Positions 1 to 12,120 of a stretch of 64,000 nt of DNA are shown here, in pieces (within the stretch, counting starts at the first letter, position 1; each line of letters opens with the position of its first letter). Under the pieces are notes generated by a model. The model was not told the origin of the DNA. It ran no database searches and saw nothing but the letters and a program-made list of their open reading frames with translations. The stretch is from contig MNCI01023742.1 of NCBI GenBank assembly GCA_015680685.1, forward strand, positions 1,506,979 through 1,570,978, in the 5' to 3' direction. Source of the DNA: Gnetum montanum. Lineage: Eukaryota > Streptophyta > Gnetopsida > Gnetales > Gnetaceae. The translations under genes were made by a program, and so were the position numbers.

Positions 1-2330
1 CCCTCATGCTAGCACCACCCGCCAACAACCTTCACAAGCATCATCATGAAAACATATACATAGTCTAACTAGCTTAAGCCAACATAGGTCATAAGCACAA
101 CACATCGAAACAACAAAATTTCACATCTCCACCCCTAATAGTTACATTCATTCTATGAAAACAATGCCATAGTGCAACAGAACAACATGAAGACCTCGAT
201 ATGACAAAATAATACCATATTCCTCAAAAGACATGTATTTTCATACAAATGGCCACTAGAATAACCTTCAAAATGAGATATGCCCAAAGACAAAAATAAT
301 TTCGTAATCATAAAGTACTTCCCAAAATGATCCCAACGACACTAATTTTACCTAAATCGGACTCCTAGAAGCAAAGTTATGCGTGTTCAATGGTTGATTA
401 ATAGAATAATACTTGATAATATTTAATTATCGCTAAAAAGGATTAGAAAGCCCAAAAATGCTCATGTCCCAATAGGCCCCACAAATAGCAAATGTCAAGC
501 ATACAAGTCTCATCAACACCACATATCCTATGCTACAAGTCGACATCATCCCATATATTGCATATATATTAATCCACGATCCATAACCAAAATCGAACAA
601 TTTTGAGAAACTAGATAGAATAACATGTTCAAGCTCAATCCTTGAGCTATTTACCCCACATGCCCACATCGCATAATCATATACACTAATTCAGCATAAA
701 AATACAGGGAAAAGGTAAAGAAAACCCATTAATTAAAATTGTTGAGGTAGAAAGGTTGAAACAAGGAAAAAATCCTCAAAAATTTGACAGGACTCCATTT
801 CACTTTCAACAAGTTCTGCACCCACGTAGATATGACTGCAACAATTTCAAATCTAGGTTCAAAACAAGCAAAAATCATCCACAAGGCTTAGAATCCAAAA
901 AAAAACGAGTAGAAAGAAAAACAAAAGAAAATTGACTCCTATGCATTTCTCCCAAGCAGTGGTGAGGCAGTTGCATGAAAAAAACATTAAAAAAAACATA
1001 GCAAATAAAACTATGCATAAAGCATAAAGCATAATGATGTGCTTTTCCTCACGTCACATGAGTTACTTTTTCTCTTTTTTTTCATTTGCATTAGTTATTA
1101 TTTTCATTTTTATTTTGATGATTATGAACGAATGATTTTCATAAGTGAATATATTTTTTTCCTCCACAATTAATATCATCAATGTTAAACCTACATAATA
1201 AACACACCAAGACTCCAAATCAAAATCCGTTTGAACCTACGAGATGCTTATTATACGTTGTACACATTCACATGCCAAAACCACACCTGAACATCATGCA
1301 ACATAGTGCTATAGTACAAATGTCGAAATACCAAAATTATACATAAAGTATAAAAACATACCGGATAAGTGCTCTTGTACCCCAATCTAACACCCCTACT
1401 AGCAACATCACCTATCTAACACATCACACAGGGCTCATGTACATAATCACGTTAGTTAAGCATATAAAGACATCATAATCATAACATAAAGACAAAGCCT
1501 CATAACATATAAAATACATTAACTCTTCCATGAAAACCCACTAGGACTCCACATGTAATGTATAACTCATAAGCGGAGACTGTACCTACTGTCTCTAGAT
1601 GGGATGTAACAATAAAAGATCCTCTAGCAAAAAAAATGGATACCCAAACCAATAAAAAAGCCTCAAGCATTCTTATAGGGCATCAAACCTAAAAATCAAA
1701 AAAAATTTCATGTGCAACTTCATAAAGTTCATTTAAAATAAAGGATATGCATATTCGGAAAATACAGTTTATGGATGCCACATTGGCTCATCTCACAAGC
1801 ACTCATGGATGTTTTCCCACTAGTGAAAGCTAGTGAATGCTTTCAAGACACATTTATAAGAAGAGTTTAAGCACTTCACATAAAAATTGCAAGCATTTGG
1901 CTTGAGCCAAATCTTCCAAGCAACCTCCACCCATAATGAAATCTCATGTAAGTGGCTTTGAATGATAGACTCTACTATAATCATTGCTCAACACTGTTCC
2001 CTAGGATCATACTCCACTTGTACATAAATCAACCTACAACACATTCCTTTAAAGCTTCAATCTCTCTATAGCAAAGGATACACTAAGAGGCCATGGCAAA
2101 ACCCTATTACTGGAGTTTTTCTTAAGTGAGCATTACATGATGAGCCAACAACCAAGCAAAAAACCTTACCTTTGATTGACAATGCAACCTCCAAATAAGA
2201 TTCAATCTCCTTACTTTAGCAAAGCATTGCCTATAAAGACATGAGATTCATTGTCTATGATTTATCGAAGCAAAATGCAAGGTATCTTCATGGGCTGAAT
2301 TAGGGAGCCTATGCCTTTTAAGGATGTCAA
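1..2330. other. AT-rich stretch without a recognisable gene
   Basis: I see no convincing gene in this stretch. Short open frames occur on both strands but none has a recognisable motif. The many A-rich and C/A-rich runs look like old, decayed repeat DNA. I could not assign a family. Confidence 0.5.
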
Positions 2331-2860
2331 GAATTTTGGTAAATTGGCCATGTCTATTATTATCATGAAAGACTAACGGAATTCTCCATTAATCCTACTA
2401 AACCAATCCTTTGTATGTGCCCTTGGACCTTGGTGCAATAGGGTGATTGCTTCAAAAAGAATTTCTCCAACCATTTTGTGATGAGCTTGTTCTACTAGAA
2501 GACTTTCCACCAAAATGCCTACTTTCCCAAATTTTTAGTGCCTAAGCAACTAAAGGAAAGTTCATCCTCTCCTAATGGTTTTCCATATCTTTGAGGCTCT
2601 AACTAGGCAAGTCCATAAATTAGGATAGCTCATCTAAAGATAATTGACACAAGGCTTATCTACTAATGATCCAACCTCTCAAGCCAACTTACAAGCTAAA
2701 ATGCAAGCCTACCTCCTAAAATCCCAAAGCCCATAACCACCTACATGAATTAGGATAGCCACCTTATCCTAAGTAATTAAATGAGATCAATGATGCTCCT
2801 CCCCACTTGACCAAAGGAAATTCCTCACAATATGATTGACTTCCAACACAAATTGTGTTG
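2330..2860 (-). mobile_element. L1-like LINE remnant, reverse-transcriptase C-terminal part
   Basis: Read on the minus strand from about 2850 downward, and tolerating stops, the translation gives the pattern NHIVRNFLWSSGEE, then a segment ending DKVAILIHVGGYGLWDFRR, then a tryptophan-containing segment near SKIWKTIRRG. This order (FLWSG, then W/DKV with GG-G-RD, then a spaced SxxWK) is the C-terminal signature of plant L1/Cin4-type LINE reverse transcriptases. It holds many in-frame stops and is certainly dead. The upstream part of the element was not recognised. Family assignment is inferred from motif order only. Confidence 0.45.
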
Positions 2861-3130
2861 GGGATTAAAAACTCATGCACTATAAATGGGACTACTTGAC
2901 GGGACATATTCAGCAAGAGTGTTGAGTTATAAAGTTCTATTTGGACTATATATCTTAGGGGTATACCTATGTTTCAATTATTTCGAGTTCCAACACATTA
3001 CATCCATATATGTTACTTATTATTATTATTTACTCATCCGACTAAGCAGGGTCCCATGACGATTGGTAGATGAGCAAAAGCCTAACCTCTTATAGTGGCT
3101 ATGCTTGAACCTAGGTCTTCAACTTGATAA

Positions 3131-3460
3131 ATGAGTACCTTACCATCACTCCAAATAATAGTCCCTTTAGTAGAAACACAAATGTCATTCATATATGGTA
3201 ATCTATTAAACTTAGAAGTTCACCATTTGTTATGTGTTCTTTGGATGAGATATCATAATTTCATAAGCAAGCTTCATTTGAGCTTACATTATCTTAAAAT
3301 AAAAAGTGGAAGACGATGCAAACTCCTAGAGAAGAACTCACATGTAACATATGTGGTTGAAGGGACCTTAAGGATGAGCAATACCTTTTTTTTATCTTTT
3401 ATTTTTTATTTTTAAACTTTCTCTCCAATTCAATATATGCAACAAATGATCTATACAATC
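3131..3460 (+). mobile_element. LINE C-terminal fragment, related to 12441-12820
   Basis: One frame encodes a segment with HYLKIKSGRR. After a frameshift the downstream frame gives PREELTCNICG, a stop, then RDLKDEQYLFF. The same order appears on the minus strand at 12441-12820 (HHLRIESRRW, then SREKCVCKLCKSGVLEDELHAFF). The Cys-x2-Cys followed by acidic and aromatic residues resembles the C-terminal zinc-binding tail of some LINE polyproteins. The pairing of two independent fragments is the main evidence. It is frameshifted and dead. Confidence 0.5.
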
Positions 3461-3769
3461 TTTTACTAACCACTCTGTTCACTGGATATTTAATTTTTTT
3501 CCAGTCACTCTGTCCACTGAATATTTAATTTTTATGATACAAATATAATGTCCTCTTTAAGTTTCATATTTGACCCGGCTTTGCAACCAATGACTCTATC
3601 ACTTATCTAATTCAACTGACATATTTCTGGAGATATATGTTCTTTGACAGTGAATCCACTATGAAGTCATTGACGGCACCTGACATATCTTACCATCTAA
3701 GATCTCCTGCAGCTACTAACACAGAAATAATACAAATACATGTAAATGTCTCTTTTTGGCCCACAATAA

Positions 3770-4105
3770 AGTTTTGATTCAGTCAAAGAGGGATGCTAGG
3801 TAGGCGGGATTTTCTCCTTTTCCTTGGTTCATGACGTGGAGAAAATGAATGTCATCCCCTGGGATTGAATTTGAGAGAAACTGCAACAGGAATATCCTAG
3901 AATTGCATTTGCATTTGCAGTTCAGTTGTGTGAAATAACAATGCCGGTCCCGCACGCAATTTCTCATGTGTATATTGAGTCAAAGTGGGATGCTCGTTAG
4001 GTGGGATTTTCCCCATCCCCTGGATTGAATTGCAATTGCCTTTGCAGCTCAATTGTGTGGAATAACAATGCCGGGCCTGCACGCAATTTCTCGTGTGTGT
4101 ATTTG
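3770..4105. repeat. Imperfect tandem duplication of a peptide-gene upstream block
   Basis: Two imperfect copies lie side by side (about 3777-3970 and 3971-4103). Each begins with a GTCAAAG-GGGATGCT segment followed by a G-T/C-GGGATTTTC segment, and ends with AACAATGCCGG and CGCACGCAATTTCTC or a close variant. The first copy has an insert carrying GAAACTGCAACAGGAATA (3877-3894). Parts of the same block recur at about 7240-7480 and 23390-23470. They lie near peptide genes, so the block is probably old duplicated upstream DNA rather than a transposon, but this is inference. Confidence 0.6.
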
Positions 4106-4351
4106 AATGAGTGTTGAGGAGGCATAGCCTGAACCAAACATTGACTCATGTTGCCTCATGTTTTCATGCTGCAGACTGTAGGACCACATGGATAACAATT
4201 TCAGAAACGCATTCTGTGTACCTATTTAATGAATTATTCCACGTGACGTTGGATTTTCAGTTCCATTCAATTCAAGTCATTTCTGACAGGAAGGGATAAC
4301 AAAAACAGAGGAACAAAGAGAGAATAATCCAGAACAAAAGAGAGAAGATTA

Positions 4352-4423
4352 CACGAAGCTAATGCTCTGTTCCTATTGCTGAAGTGCCACGAAGCTAATG
4401 CTCTGTTTCTATTGCTGAAGTGC
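4352..4423. repeat. Two-copy 36-bp tandem repeat
   Basis: The unit beginning CACGAAGCTAATGCTCTGTT occurs at 4352 and again at 4388, differing at one C/T position. It lies about 350 bp upstream of the first peptide gene. Confidence 0.9.
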
Positions 4424-4619
4424 CACTAATTATTCAATACTAAACCAACCTTTAGGCTTTACAATGCAACCGACACTATCTTAGCCATGATCTCAAAACA
4501 GAAAATCAAGGAACTAACAAACTGCAAATGACAGAAGTCAAGAGGTTGTATATACAGCTGTCAAGTTTGAATCATTCTCCAACAATTTCAAACTTCATGA
4601 CCGTCTCCACTATGATAGT

Positions 4620-4660
4620 TTCTGCGTTGCTTCCACCCCATACTTGTATGAACTTTAAAT
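4620..4660 (+). promoter_or_regulatory. Core promoter of first peptide gene: conserved 16-mer plus TATA-like box
   Basis: TTCTGCGTTGCTTCCA lies at 4620-4635 and a TTTAAAT box at 4654-4660. The same 16-mer is found without change at 14605-14620 and 18285-18300, each 34-35 bp upstream of a TTAAATAC-type box. The ATG lies about 115 bp further on. Conservation in three paralogues at the same spacing supports a promoter role; no transcript data are available. Confidence 0.65.
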
Positions 4661-4769
4661 TGCCTATCAAACCTCGTCTCTGGCTGCAGAATTCACCAGT
4701 CATCTGAATTGGTTTTTGAGTTTCGTGGCTCTTTTACCCTTCAGTAGTTTGCAATCATATCATCAAGCA

Positions 4770-5069
4770 ATGGCGGTTCTGGCTCCAAGAACGCAGATTC
4801 TTTCAGTGGTGATAATGTTGATGGTAGTGGTTTCGGTTTCGGTTCCAGTGGCAGACGCAAGAAATCTGAGGCAGAGGCAACATCATAAGCGCAAATTGTT
4901 GCATCAGAATCATGTACATAATGGATTGCAGACTGCTCATGTAGGCAAAATGTCGAAAATTGGAGCAGCAGTAGCAGCTCTCATAAACTCAAAGTTGCCG
5001 TCTGGTCCAAGCCCTGGTGTGGGTAATTCTGTGCCTGTTTCTGCAGCTACCCAAAACTTCCACAACTGA
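4770..5069 (+). CDS. CEP/PIP-like small secreted peptide precursor, copy 1
   Basis: This intronless gene encodes 99 residues. I start at ATG 4770 because its context (TCAAGCAATGGCG) is shared with the paralogues; an in-frame ATG at 4716 would place extra residues before the signal peptide. Residues 1-29 form a signal peptide with a hydrophobic Val/Leu/Met core ending VADA, so cleavage before Arg is likely. A basic, His/Gln-rich middle follows, then KMSKIGAAVAALINSK and the conserved tail LPSGPSPGVGNSVPVSA. The SGPS core is typical of PIP-type peptides and SPGVG(H/N) of CEP peptides, both secreted plant signals cut from a precursor C-terminus and sensed by leucine-rich-repeat receptor kinases. 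The exact family is uncertain because the motif is intermediate and is followed by about 14 extra residues. Paralogues lie at 14750, 18437 and 24422. Confidence 0.8.
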   Translation: MAVLAPRTQILSVVIMLMVVVSVSVPVADARNLRQRQHHKRKLLHQNHVHNGLQTAHVGKMSKIGAAVAALINSKLPSGPSPGVGNSVPVSAATQNFHN

Positions 5070-5129
5070 TAGTCGATACCATTCTCAATTTGCTCAGTCC
5101 GTTCTGTAATTCTCATTCATTCATTCATT

Positions 5130-6060
5130 GTATTTTTTATTTCTCCATTCCATGCTATGCTGCTGCAATCCAAGTTGTAGCCTTTCCATTTCTAAGCCTT
5201 AATCCTTTATTTATAGACAGAGATGAAATGTGGTTTTCTATTAATGCCTATGAAAGACCGAAATGAAGTTTACCATTTATTATATGTAAAACCACGGTCT
5301 ATAAGTAATAAATGGTTTAAATTATCAAACAAGCCATCCGGAATCAGGGTTCTTTCCATATGTTGATTTCCTACGTAAACCTGGGAAAAATTTATTTTAA
5401 GTTAAACGCTTTCGATTTTTTTGTAATTGACCTTGATTCTATATAATTCACAAGAACGGACAATTGTCTTTATAATTTTACGTAACTAAATTTATACATA
5501 AAATTAAAATTATTTATTTATTTATTAAACTTGTTCTAATTGCATACATGTCAACTAGCCTAAAGTGTAAGGCAATAAACAAAGTTTTGTAGCATTTTGA
5601 TGGTATACATTTTAGGTTTTTAAAAGTATATATACGAGGTCTTGGTTAAGGTGTGCGATTTATCTCCAGTTTCACCTTAATCCGTTACTACTGAGATACA
5701 AGTAGACTCAAGCTGAAACCATGTTACTTTGCACATATTTTCAATGCTTGAAGAAGCCATTTTATTTTCATGTGTTTTATTATTCTGTAAAGATTTGAAG
5801 GCAAAAGATTGCTAATTCAAGTCAGATATTTTTATATTCTCTGTAATATGTAAAGTTTACAAAATTATATTGTTAGATTTCTTAAGGTAAGAGAAATATA
5901 AAAAGAATTTCTGTTACAATACCCTTCTCAGGATTTTTAACAAGTGAAAAGATATTATATTAAAAAAATTTGAGTTTCAATGAAATAAAATTTAAAGTGC
6001 AAAGAAAGTATCTTGAAGTAAATGTTTTAAAAGGTTTTTCCATTAAGTTTTTGCCATCCA
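5130..6060. other. Intergenic AT-rich DNA
   Basis: This stretch lies downstream of the first peptide gene. I see only short TTCATTCATT-type and TATTTATTTA-type repeats, likely including the 3' untranslated region and polyadenylation region near 5100-5220. No gene is evident. Confidence 0.5.
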
Positions 6061-6069
6061 GATAACCTG

Positions 6070-6196
6070 AGATTCACATAAAGGAAATTCACATAAAGGA
6101 AGCTGTATGTCAAAGCATGTTGGTTTAGGAAATTCACATAAAGGAAGGTGTATGTCAAAGCATGTTGGAAGCTGTATGTCAAAGCATGTTGGTTTA
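6070..6196. repeat. Compound tandem repeat with ATTCACATAAAGGAA and TATGTCAAAGCATGTTGG
   Basis: ATTCACATAAAGGAA occurs three times (the first slightly truncated) and CTGTATGTCAAAGCATGTTGG or its G variant three times, in an order consistent with at least two overlapping duplications. It is short and lies in AT-rich intergenic DNA. Confidence 0.8.
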
Positions 6197-6899
6197 GTAC
6201 CATTTGAATGCAGATTGATATGAAGTTGTCAAAGCAAGTTAATTTTATACCATTCTAGTGTCTTTTAAGAGACCATTACTTCCAATGATGGTAAGATGCT
6301 TGTTTTTTAATTATAAAACTTAGGTTTGCAAGCGTGGTGTGAACCACTTGAAAGAGGTTAGTCTTTAGTTCATTCATCCATGTTTAAGCCTGAGCAAAAC
6401 CACTCTAAAGAAGTAACGTGAAAGCCTGAGCAAAGCCACTCAAAAGAGATTAGGCTTTCCCTTTAACCAGGTGAGCATTAAGCCTCTGTATAATGATCTT
6501 TTTCTTTTTATTATATGTATGTATGAATTTTAATTTCAAAAAATTTATGAAAAATTTTCTCTTACGAATTACTTGCTAGTTTGTTAGCCGAGGATGTTAA
6601 AATCAGCATAACCTCCCCTGTTATAACGTCGGTCTTATACGGTGCAGCAAATTGATAAATTTGCGATTGCAGCCTGCAAAAATACCAAGGCATTGTGCAG
6701 TTGAACTTTATGTTATAAATCTCTTACTTTGTATTTGGAGCAATACCCACAACTCAGTACAATTCAAAATTTCTGTATACAGCGCTTCTAATCATATTAA
6801 GATGCACGGACTCAAACAGTGCACTATTTTGTTGGTGTTACGCCTTTCTTCGGTTAAAAATAAAATTACTTGTGCGTATTGGACTGTTTCTGGGTTTAC

Positions 6900-7500
6900 C
6901 AAGCATGCTGCCAACGGCGTCTCATTTGTATATCATTCATTCATCGTAAACGCAAGTATAAAGATTATAATCGTACCAGTGGATTGCTGGTCTCCATGGG
7001 AAAATCAAATGAAGCTAAGATACGGAAACTTGGCAAATGCTTACTCCTTCAATTCCGTCAAACAGTTGGACTCCATGACATCAGGCATGTGTGCTTTCCC
7101 GTGGACGATGAAATCTTGACCAATAATTCACTTGCTTTCTCATAAAAGGGAAGCAACAAACTGCAACTGGAGCTATAATTTGCTTCCCTGTGGACGGTAA
7201 AATCTATTGACATATTTATTCCACGTGCGCTCTCGAAAGCATTGATTTCAGTCAAATAGGGATGGACCAGCAGGTGGGTGGGACTTCCCGGGCTCATGCC
7301 GTTAACGATGTGACAAAACCATGACATATTTTGAATTACTTGCTCATGCCGTTAACGATGTGACAAAACCATGACATATTTTGAATTACTTGCTCATGCC
7401 GTTAACGATGTGACAAAACCATGACATATTTTGAATTACTTATATAGAAGTTGGGAGGAAACTGCAACCGGAATATGCTGAAGTCTATGCATCAAAAGAA
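6900..7500. repeat. Orphan copy of peptide-gene upstream DNA
   Basis: ATCAGGCATGTG with a downstream TTGACCAATAAT (7079-7127) matches the block at 23999-24058 upstream of peptide copy 4. CACGTGCGC-CTCGAAAG (about 7222-7239) followed by TCAGTCAAATAGGGATG matches 23376-23410 and 3780. GGAAACTGCAACCGGAATA at about 7456-7474 matches 23437-23455. No peptide ORF follows within several kilobases, so this looks like an upstream region that has lost its gene. The open frames here have no recognisable features. Confidence 0.55.
7293..7440. repeat. Three perfect 50-bp tandem copies
   Basis: The unit beginning CTCATGCCGTTAACGATGTG starts at 7293, 7343 and 7393 and ends in TTTTGAATTACT. The copies look identical, so the expansion is recent or the array is an assembly feature. 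It sits inside the orphan upstream block. Confidence 0.95.
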
Positions 7501-8580
7501 TACGATTCATGGAAGCCAATTCTGAACGTGTTTGGGTATATGTGTCTCAACAAAAAGTGGGGACAGGTTGGTTGCCAGGGATGTGGGGACGTGATAGAGA
7601 AAATTTAAATATATTAGTTTTTTAAAAAAATTAAATCTCATATATCATATAAAAAAACATTGTGAAATATAGAACAAGTACAATGTAAATCCAAAATATT
7701 GTTAATGCTTAAAATTGCACAGAAGATTGCAATAAGCAAGAAAATTTGCAAAGGTATGGAGGGCATTGAATCCATTTCCTTACTCGGGAGTCATAATCTG
7801 GACAAACATATAATTTCTGCAATAACCAAAATGATAGCAATAAAATGAAACCCTTTTGTTACTCAATCCAATATTTCCAAGAACGAAATTAAGCCTCAAG
7901 CCTCAACCAAATTTTTAACAAATCATGTTTGCTAATACTTTTGTTCAACGAGTACCTGTGAGTAGCGCATAAGGCCTTGTTGAAGATGACCCCATTATAA
8001 GAAAACACAACTTAATTAAACTAGGCACAGCCCAGTAACTCACCTCACCTACAATGATTGAAAAGTGAAAACCTTTCAGAGGCTGGAGAATTGGCACTAG
8101 TCATGATGATGAAGGGGAAAAGAAAAACAGAGCACCATGAGATTGCATATAGCCATTGGCCATGTGCTGCTGCGCTTCGTTGCTTTGTAAGCAAACAGAT
8201 TTTAAAAAAAAGTTGAACATCATGTTCATGACTCATGACCCATGACTATGACTCTGTTTTGTTTTTTCTTTTTTCAGCACAGATTGAGAAAAAGAGCAAA
8301 AACCAGCAATGAACAATAAACACGCGTGAATGCGTGAGTCATGGCGGAACCTTTGACGCTCCCAAAGGCAGGCCAATCCATGCAGATGCAATGTTTTCCT
8401 GCCACGGCCCGTCCCAAACTTGATTTCCGTATGACCCATACTTGCCCCTTCGGCCTTCGGTTACTAAAGTAGCCCTTCGTGATTTCCGTGTGTTTGTTTA
8501 TTCATTCGTACTCCCTTGTTTCCTGTGGTCCGTGTCATATGCGATTGCTTGCTTACTTAACAATGAATTGAAGTTTCTGG
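7500..8580. other. Intergenic DNA, no gene recognised
   Basis: AT-rich DNA with a GTGGGGAC-rich spot at about 7555-7600 that recalls decayed LTR sequence. Short minus-strand frames at 8045-8439 have no recognisable motif and biased composition, so I do not call them. Confidence 0.4.
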
Positions 8581-8606
8581 TAAGATTCACAACAGCAGAA
8601 GATAAG

Positions 8607-8716
8607 TAAGATTTTAATGCACAATGTAGACATCAAGTAAGATTTTAATGCACAATGTAGACATCGCAAGAACAAAAAAGTAAGAATGGTAAGATTTTAA
8701 TGCACAATGTAGACAT
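8607..8716. repeat. Three-copy 27-bp repeat
   Basis: TAAGATTTTAATGCACAATG plus TAGACAT occurs at 8607, 8638 and 8690. The first two are separated by 4 bp and the third by a 25-bp spacer. Confidence 0.9.
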
Positions 8717-9540
8717 GGCAAGAACCAAGAATAATACGGGGCAAGGCAAGGCGACCATTTCAATGTATATGTACAAATCCAGACAAAATTTCATTGGAAA
8801 TTATGAAATACGGACCCACTGCGCTTCTGTACACACTCCTGAATCCGATGCGAACAGTTCATCAAAATTTATCCAGAGTAGGCTGAAATACATAATATAG
8901 TGCAATTACACTTGGTTTTGGATAATTGGAAGGTATGGAATGAGTGGCCTGCGCCCGATTTTGCATGTTTGAACGTTGAATGAAATTGATGAAATAGGAT
9001 GAAATGGCGCAAATATTGTTCCAAAACTCGATTCACTTGCTTTGTTTGACCACCAATTTAGTGATGATACCCCCGAGACATCTCGAATAGCTTTCACCAA
9101 AAATCTTTCATAGAACAAAAGTTCAACTCGGAACTCAAAGTACGGAATAACGGGACGAAAGAATAAGAATACCCATTCTCAACTTTGCAAGGTGTTCAAT
9201 GCGAAATGAAAATTTTGAAAAATTATTCACAATCATAAAGATGTTAGAAAATCTTTGGAAAGCCGGATAATAAAATTCATAGAAACACCTATGGAAGTTC
9301 TGAAATTTTCATGGGATAGAATAAGCCCGTTAGTTTTTCATTGGGACCATTATCATACTAGCATATTAGGCAGCTATGCAAAAAATTGGTCAAATCAATT
9401 TCAAAATTCAGGCAATAGAAGTTGGGCTTCACTAGTGCTACAATCTTTTTAGGCCTCAAATGGCTTGCCCAAAGAGTGCTATGGTGTTTGTCAATGATTT
9501 GAGAATGCATAGCACTCCAATCTACCTTTGTTGTTTCTTA

Positions 9541-9780
9541 ATGATGACTCCAAGCAATGAGCACATGTTCTTGAATATGACTTCGAGTAGGAAGCATAAA
9601 ATTCTATCATGACTCCAAGTAGGAAGCACATGTTCTTGATTGTGTCATTGAATATGTCATTGAATAAGAAGTACAAATTTTTATTGTGACTCCAAGTAGG
9701 GAGTACATATTCTTGACTAACTTCGAACAGGAAACACAATTTTGGGGATTGTGACTCTGAGTAAGGAGCAAAAATTTAGG
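9541..9780. repeat. Degenerate minisatellite of about 35-45 bp
   Basis: At least five diverged units follow the pattern GACTCCAAGTAGGAAGCACA-TGTTCTTGA or variants. The open minus-strand frames across it (repeating CFL and SY-S residues) are products of the repeat. Confidence 0.7.
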
Positions 9781-9889
9781 AATGAAGAAACCAGTATCTC
9801 CAAATTTGTAGACACTTATATCATTACAATGCATAGCGAGATGATTTGCATTTTAGTCAAGTCATGCTCTAGGTTGAAATGTTAGTATC

Positions 9890-11420
9890 ATTTGCATGAA
9901 AAAGAGCATCTCTAAACCTCGATTTGATGTTAAGTTGAGTTCAACATTCATGCTTTATGATTGATCATCATAGCCATTGAGCTTTTTTGTCAACAATTAT
10001 TAGATAGGCTTTAAGTTGTTGGATACCCTTTGATATCCACTTTGCTCTTTGCATTTGGAAAAGTGCATAAACCAAGGGTTAAGCTTCAAGGACATTGCTT
10101 CATTCAAGTTGGGCAAAGTGTAGAGATTATGCCTTGTTGGTAGATCAAAGGCTACTTCTTTTCTAAAATAAGGATTGGAGGAGTGTTATAGTGTTGCCCT
10201 TAAAAGCATCATACAACACCATCCTTGAGTTCCAAATCAAATCAACAAGGCAAGTAGGATAGACTTAAGATGAATAATGCCTTAGAGTTCACAACACATA
10301 TGAGCATAATATAAGTATGCATATACATGTTAATCCATATGTTGGGAGTATAATATGTACATCTTCAATAATCATATAAGCAATAGAACCAACGAGGCAT
10401 ACACATGCATAATCATATAAAATGCTCACATGTACATATAAACATTGTTTTCCTTAAGAAAATTACAACACATTTATAGTCTAGTGCATCTAGCCTTAAA
10501 CTTTCACTTTATAAAGAAGGGGCAATGCTCGAGCTAGAGAGGCCAAAGCCTCCTTACCAAGGCTACATATCTTTGTGATGTAGTTCAAAAGGAATGAGAG
10601 TAATTGTAATGACATGCTTTGATACTAGGTGTTATGGTGTCATCTTTGAAAGTACAACATGGCATCATCCTTGAGCCCTAGTTCAACAAAGCAAGGGCAA
10701 TGGACTCAAGATGGATTACATCTTAGAGTTCACAACACCTATTAGCATAACATAAGTGTACAAAAAAAAAAGGAAAACAAAAAGATAGATGTGAGATAGG
10801 TTGAATGACACTGATTTGATCCAAGATAGATCACCTTTGAGGGATGGAGAACCAATGTGTTCCCTCCTTAACTAAGGAGTTGGATGATGCTGCAATGAGG
10901 CTAAAGTCTCAAAGATCCTTGTTCATGCTAGTGTTTGATTAGCAGTAGGCATGGGGAGTAGTTCCCCTAAGGTACAAAGTAGTTTTCCCTTAGATATAAA
11001 AGATTGAATCTACACTTTTGTATCAAGACCAAAGGTGGTAAACCGACTCACATGTCAAGCGAGTAGATTTCACTCTGGGTATAAAGGTTGGTATAATTTA
11101 TATAAAAAAGACAAACCTTTTCTTCATTGACCTAAGTTATGCGAACATCTCTAAGCCTTTATTGGATGTCAAGGTGAGTTCAACATTTATGCTTTATGAT
11201 TGAATAACCCTACTTGTAAACCTTCTTATCTACAAGTATCTAATTGGCTTTTAGTTGTTCAATTACCTTTAATCTCCAATGTGCCCTCCACATTTAGGAA
11301 GTGAAGGGACAAAGGCTTAAATTCCAAAGACTTCTCTTCTTTCAAGTGAGAAAGAGTGTAAGAAAACATGCCTTGTTGTTGGTTTGAAGGTTGTTTCCAT
11401 CCAAAATGGGACTGTTACCC
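9890..11420. repeat. Pair of diverged direct repeats, unclassified
   Basis: Two sets of sequence recur in the same order. CATCTCTAAACCT with GAGTTCAACATTCATGCTTT at about 9905-9955 recurs at about 11150-11200, and the GCATCATCCTTGAG...TTAGAGTTCACAACAC segment at about 10205-10290 recurs at about 10650-10740. The second recurrence falls between the members of the first, so this is more likely overlapping copies of one repeat family than a clean LTR pair. No coding motif was seen. Confidence 0.55.
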
Positions 11421-11904
11421 AAATGAACTACATTGCTTTGATTCCTTGTGAATTACCACAAGGATATATGGGCTTGTTGGGGATACTTTGGCATTTTTGG
11501 CCAAGCACCACCCCTTCTCTATAGAGTAGGGGCTTTGGGCTAGATGCATTAGAGTAAGAACAAGTTGTAACTTTCTTACGAGGAAATGATGTATATTTAT
11601 ATATGTAAATACTTTATTTGTGTGTCTGGTTGGTCTTGTCACTTATATAATTACTAATCATGTTTGTGCTATACTCCTAACATATGGAGTAGGGTGTATG
11701 TACACTTATATTGTACTTGCAAGTGCTGTGAAGTATATGGCCTTATTCATTTTAAATCCACTGTCCTTACCTTTCTGGTTTGAGACTTAAGAGTGGCGTC
11801 TTATAGTGCTTTCAAGGGCGACACTGTAACAGGCGACTTAAAGTTTAAACACTCAGAAAATATATCCGGTTAGCAGGTTTGAGGAAATGATTCAAGCCGT
11901 GTCC

Positions 11905-12120
11905 GCTACCGAAATTCCAAATGGGCTACTCATAGTTGAAGCAGCGATCTCATGTGGAACCGAGGGAGGAGTAATCTTGTGAAATTTGAAGGCCACGTCC
12001 AATAACAGCCCAGGCGTTGTGCATTATGTTCCTGTTTCTCCATCCACTAACGGCGGCCACAATTGATTCAATTTTTTATCCCTTTATTTAATCGCAGATT
12101 CCTTAATTATTTCTCTCTTG
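11905..12120 (+). pseudogene. Truncated CEP/PIP-like peptide pseudogene, related to copy 4
   Basis: The stretch 11985-12066 translates as a C-terminal tail with NNSPGVVHYVPVS and ends at TGA 12064-12066. Copy 4 has HNSPGVGHSVPVSAS at the matching place. Nucleotide similarity extends upstream into a segment aligned with the copy-4 sequence around AGCAGTGTTGCAGGTGGAAC, but with a frameshift. It also runs downstream into a shared ATTCCTTAATT-TCTCTCT 3' untranslated segment. The signal peptide is not recognisable and the key Gly of the peptide core is Val. This is a dead fifth family member, and its 3' UTR match argues for DNA duplication. Confidence 0.75.

Noticed and set aside
6652-7145. Two overlapping plus-strand frames of 155 and 91 codons
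   Set aside because: No signal, domain or paralogue; they cross a duplicated upstream block that is non-coding elsewhere.
8045-8439. Two minus-strand frames with Cys/His-rich or basic composition
   Set aside because: No family pattern, no paralogue and no clear promoter.
7293-8716. Possible CRISPR-like arrays (regular repeats)
   Set aside because: Repeats are few, in direct contact or irregularly spaced, and the genome is a plant's.
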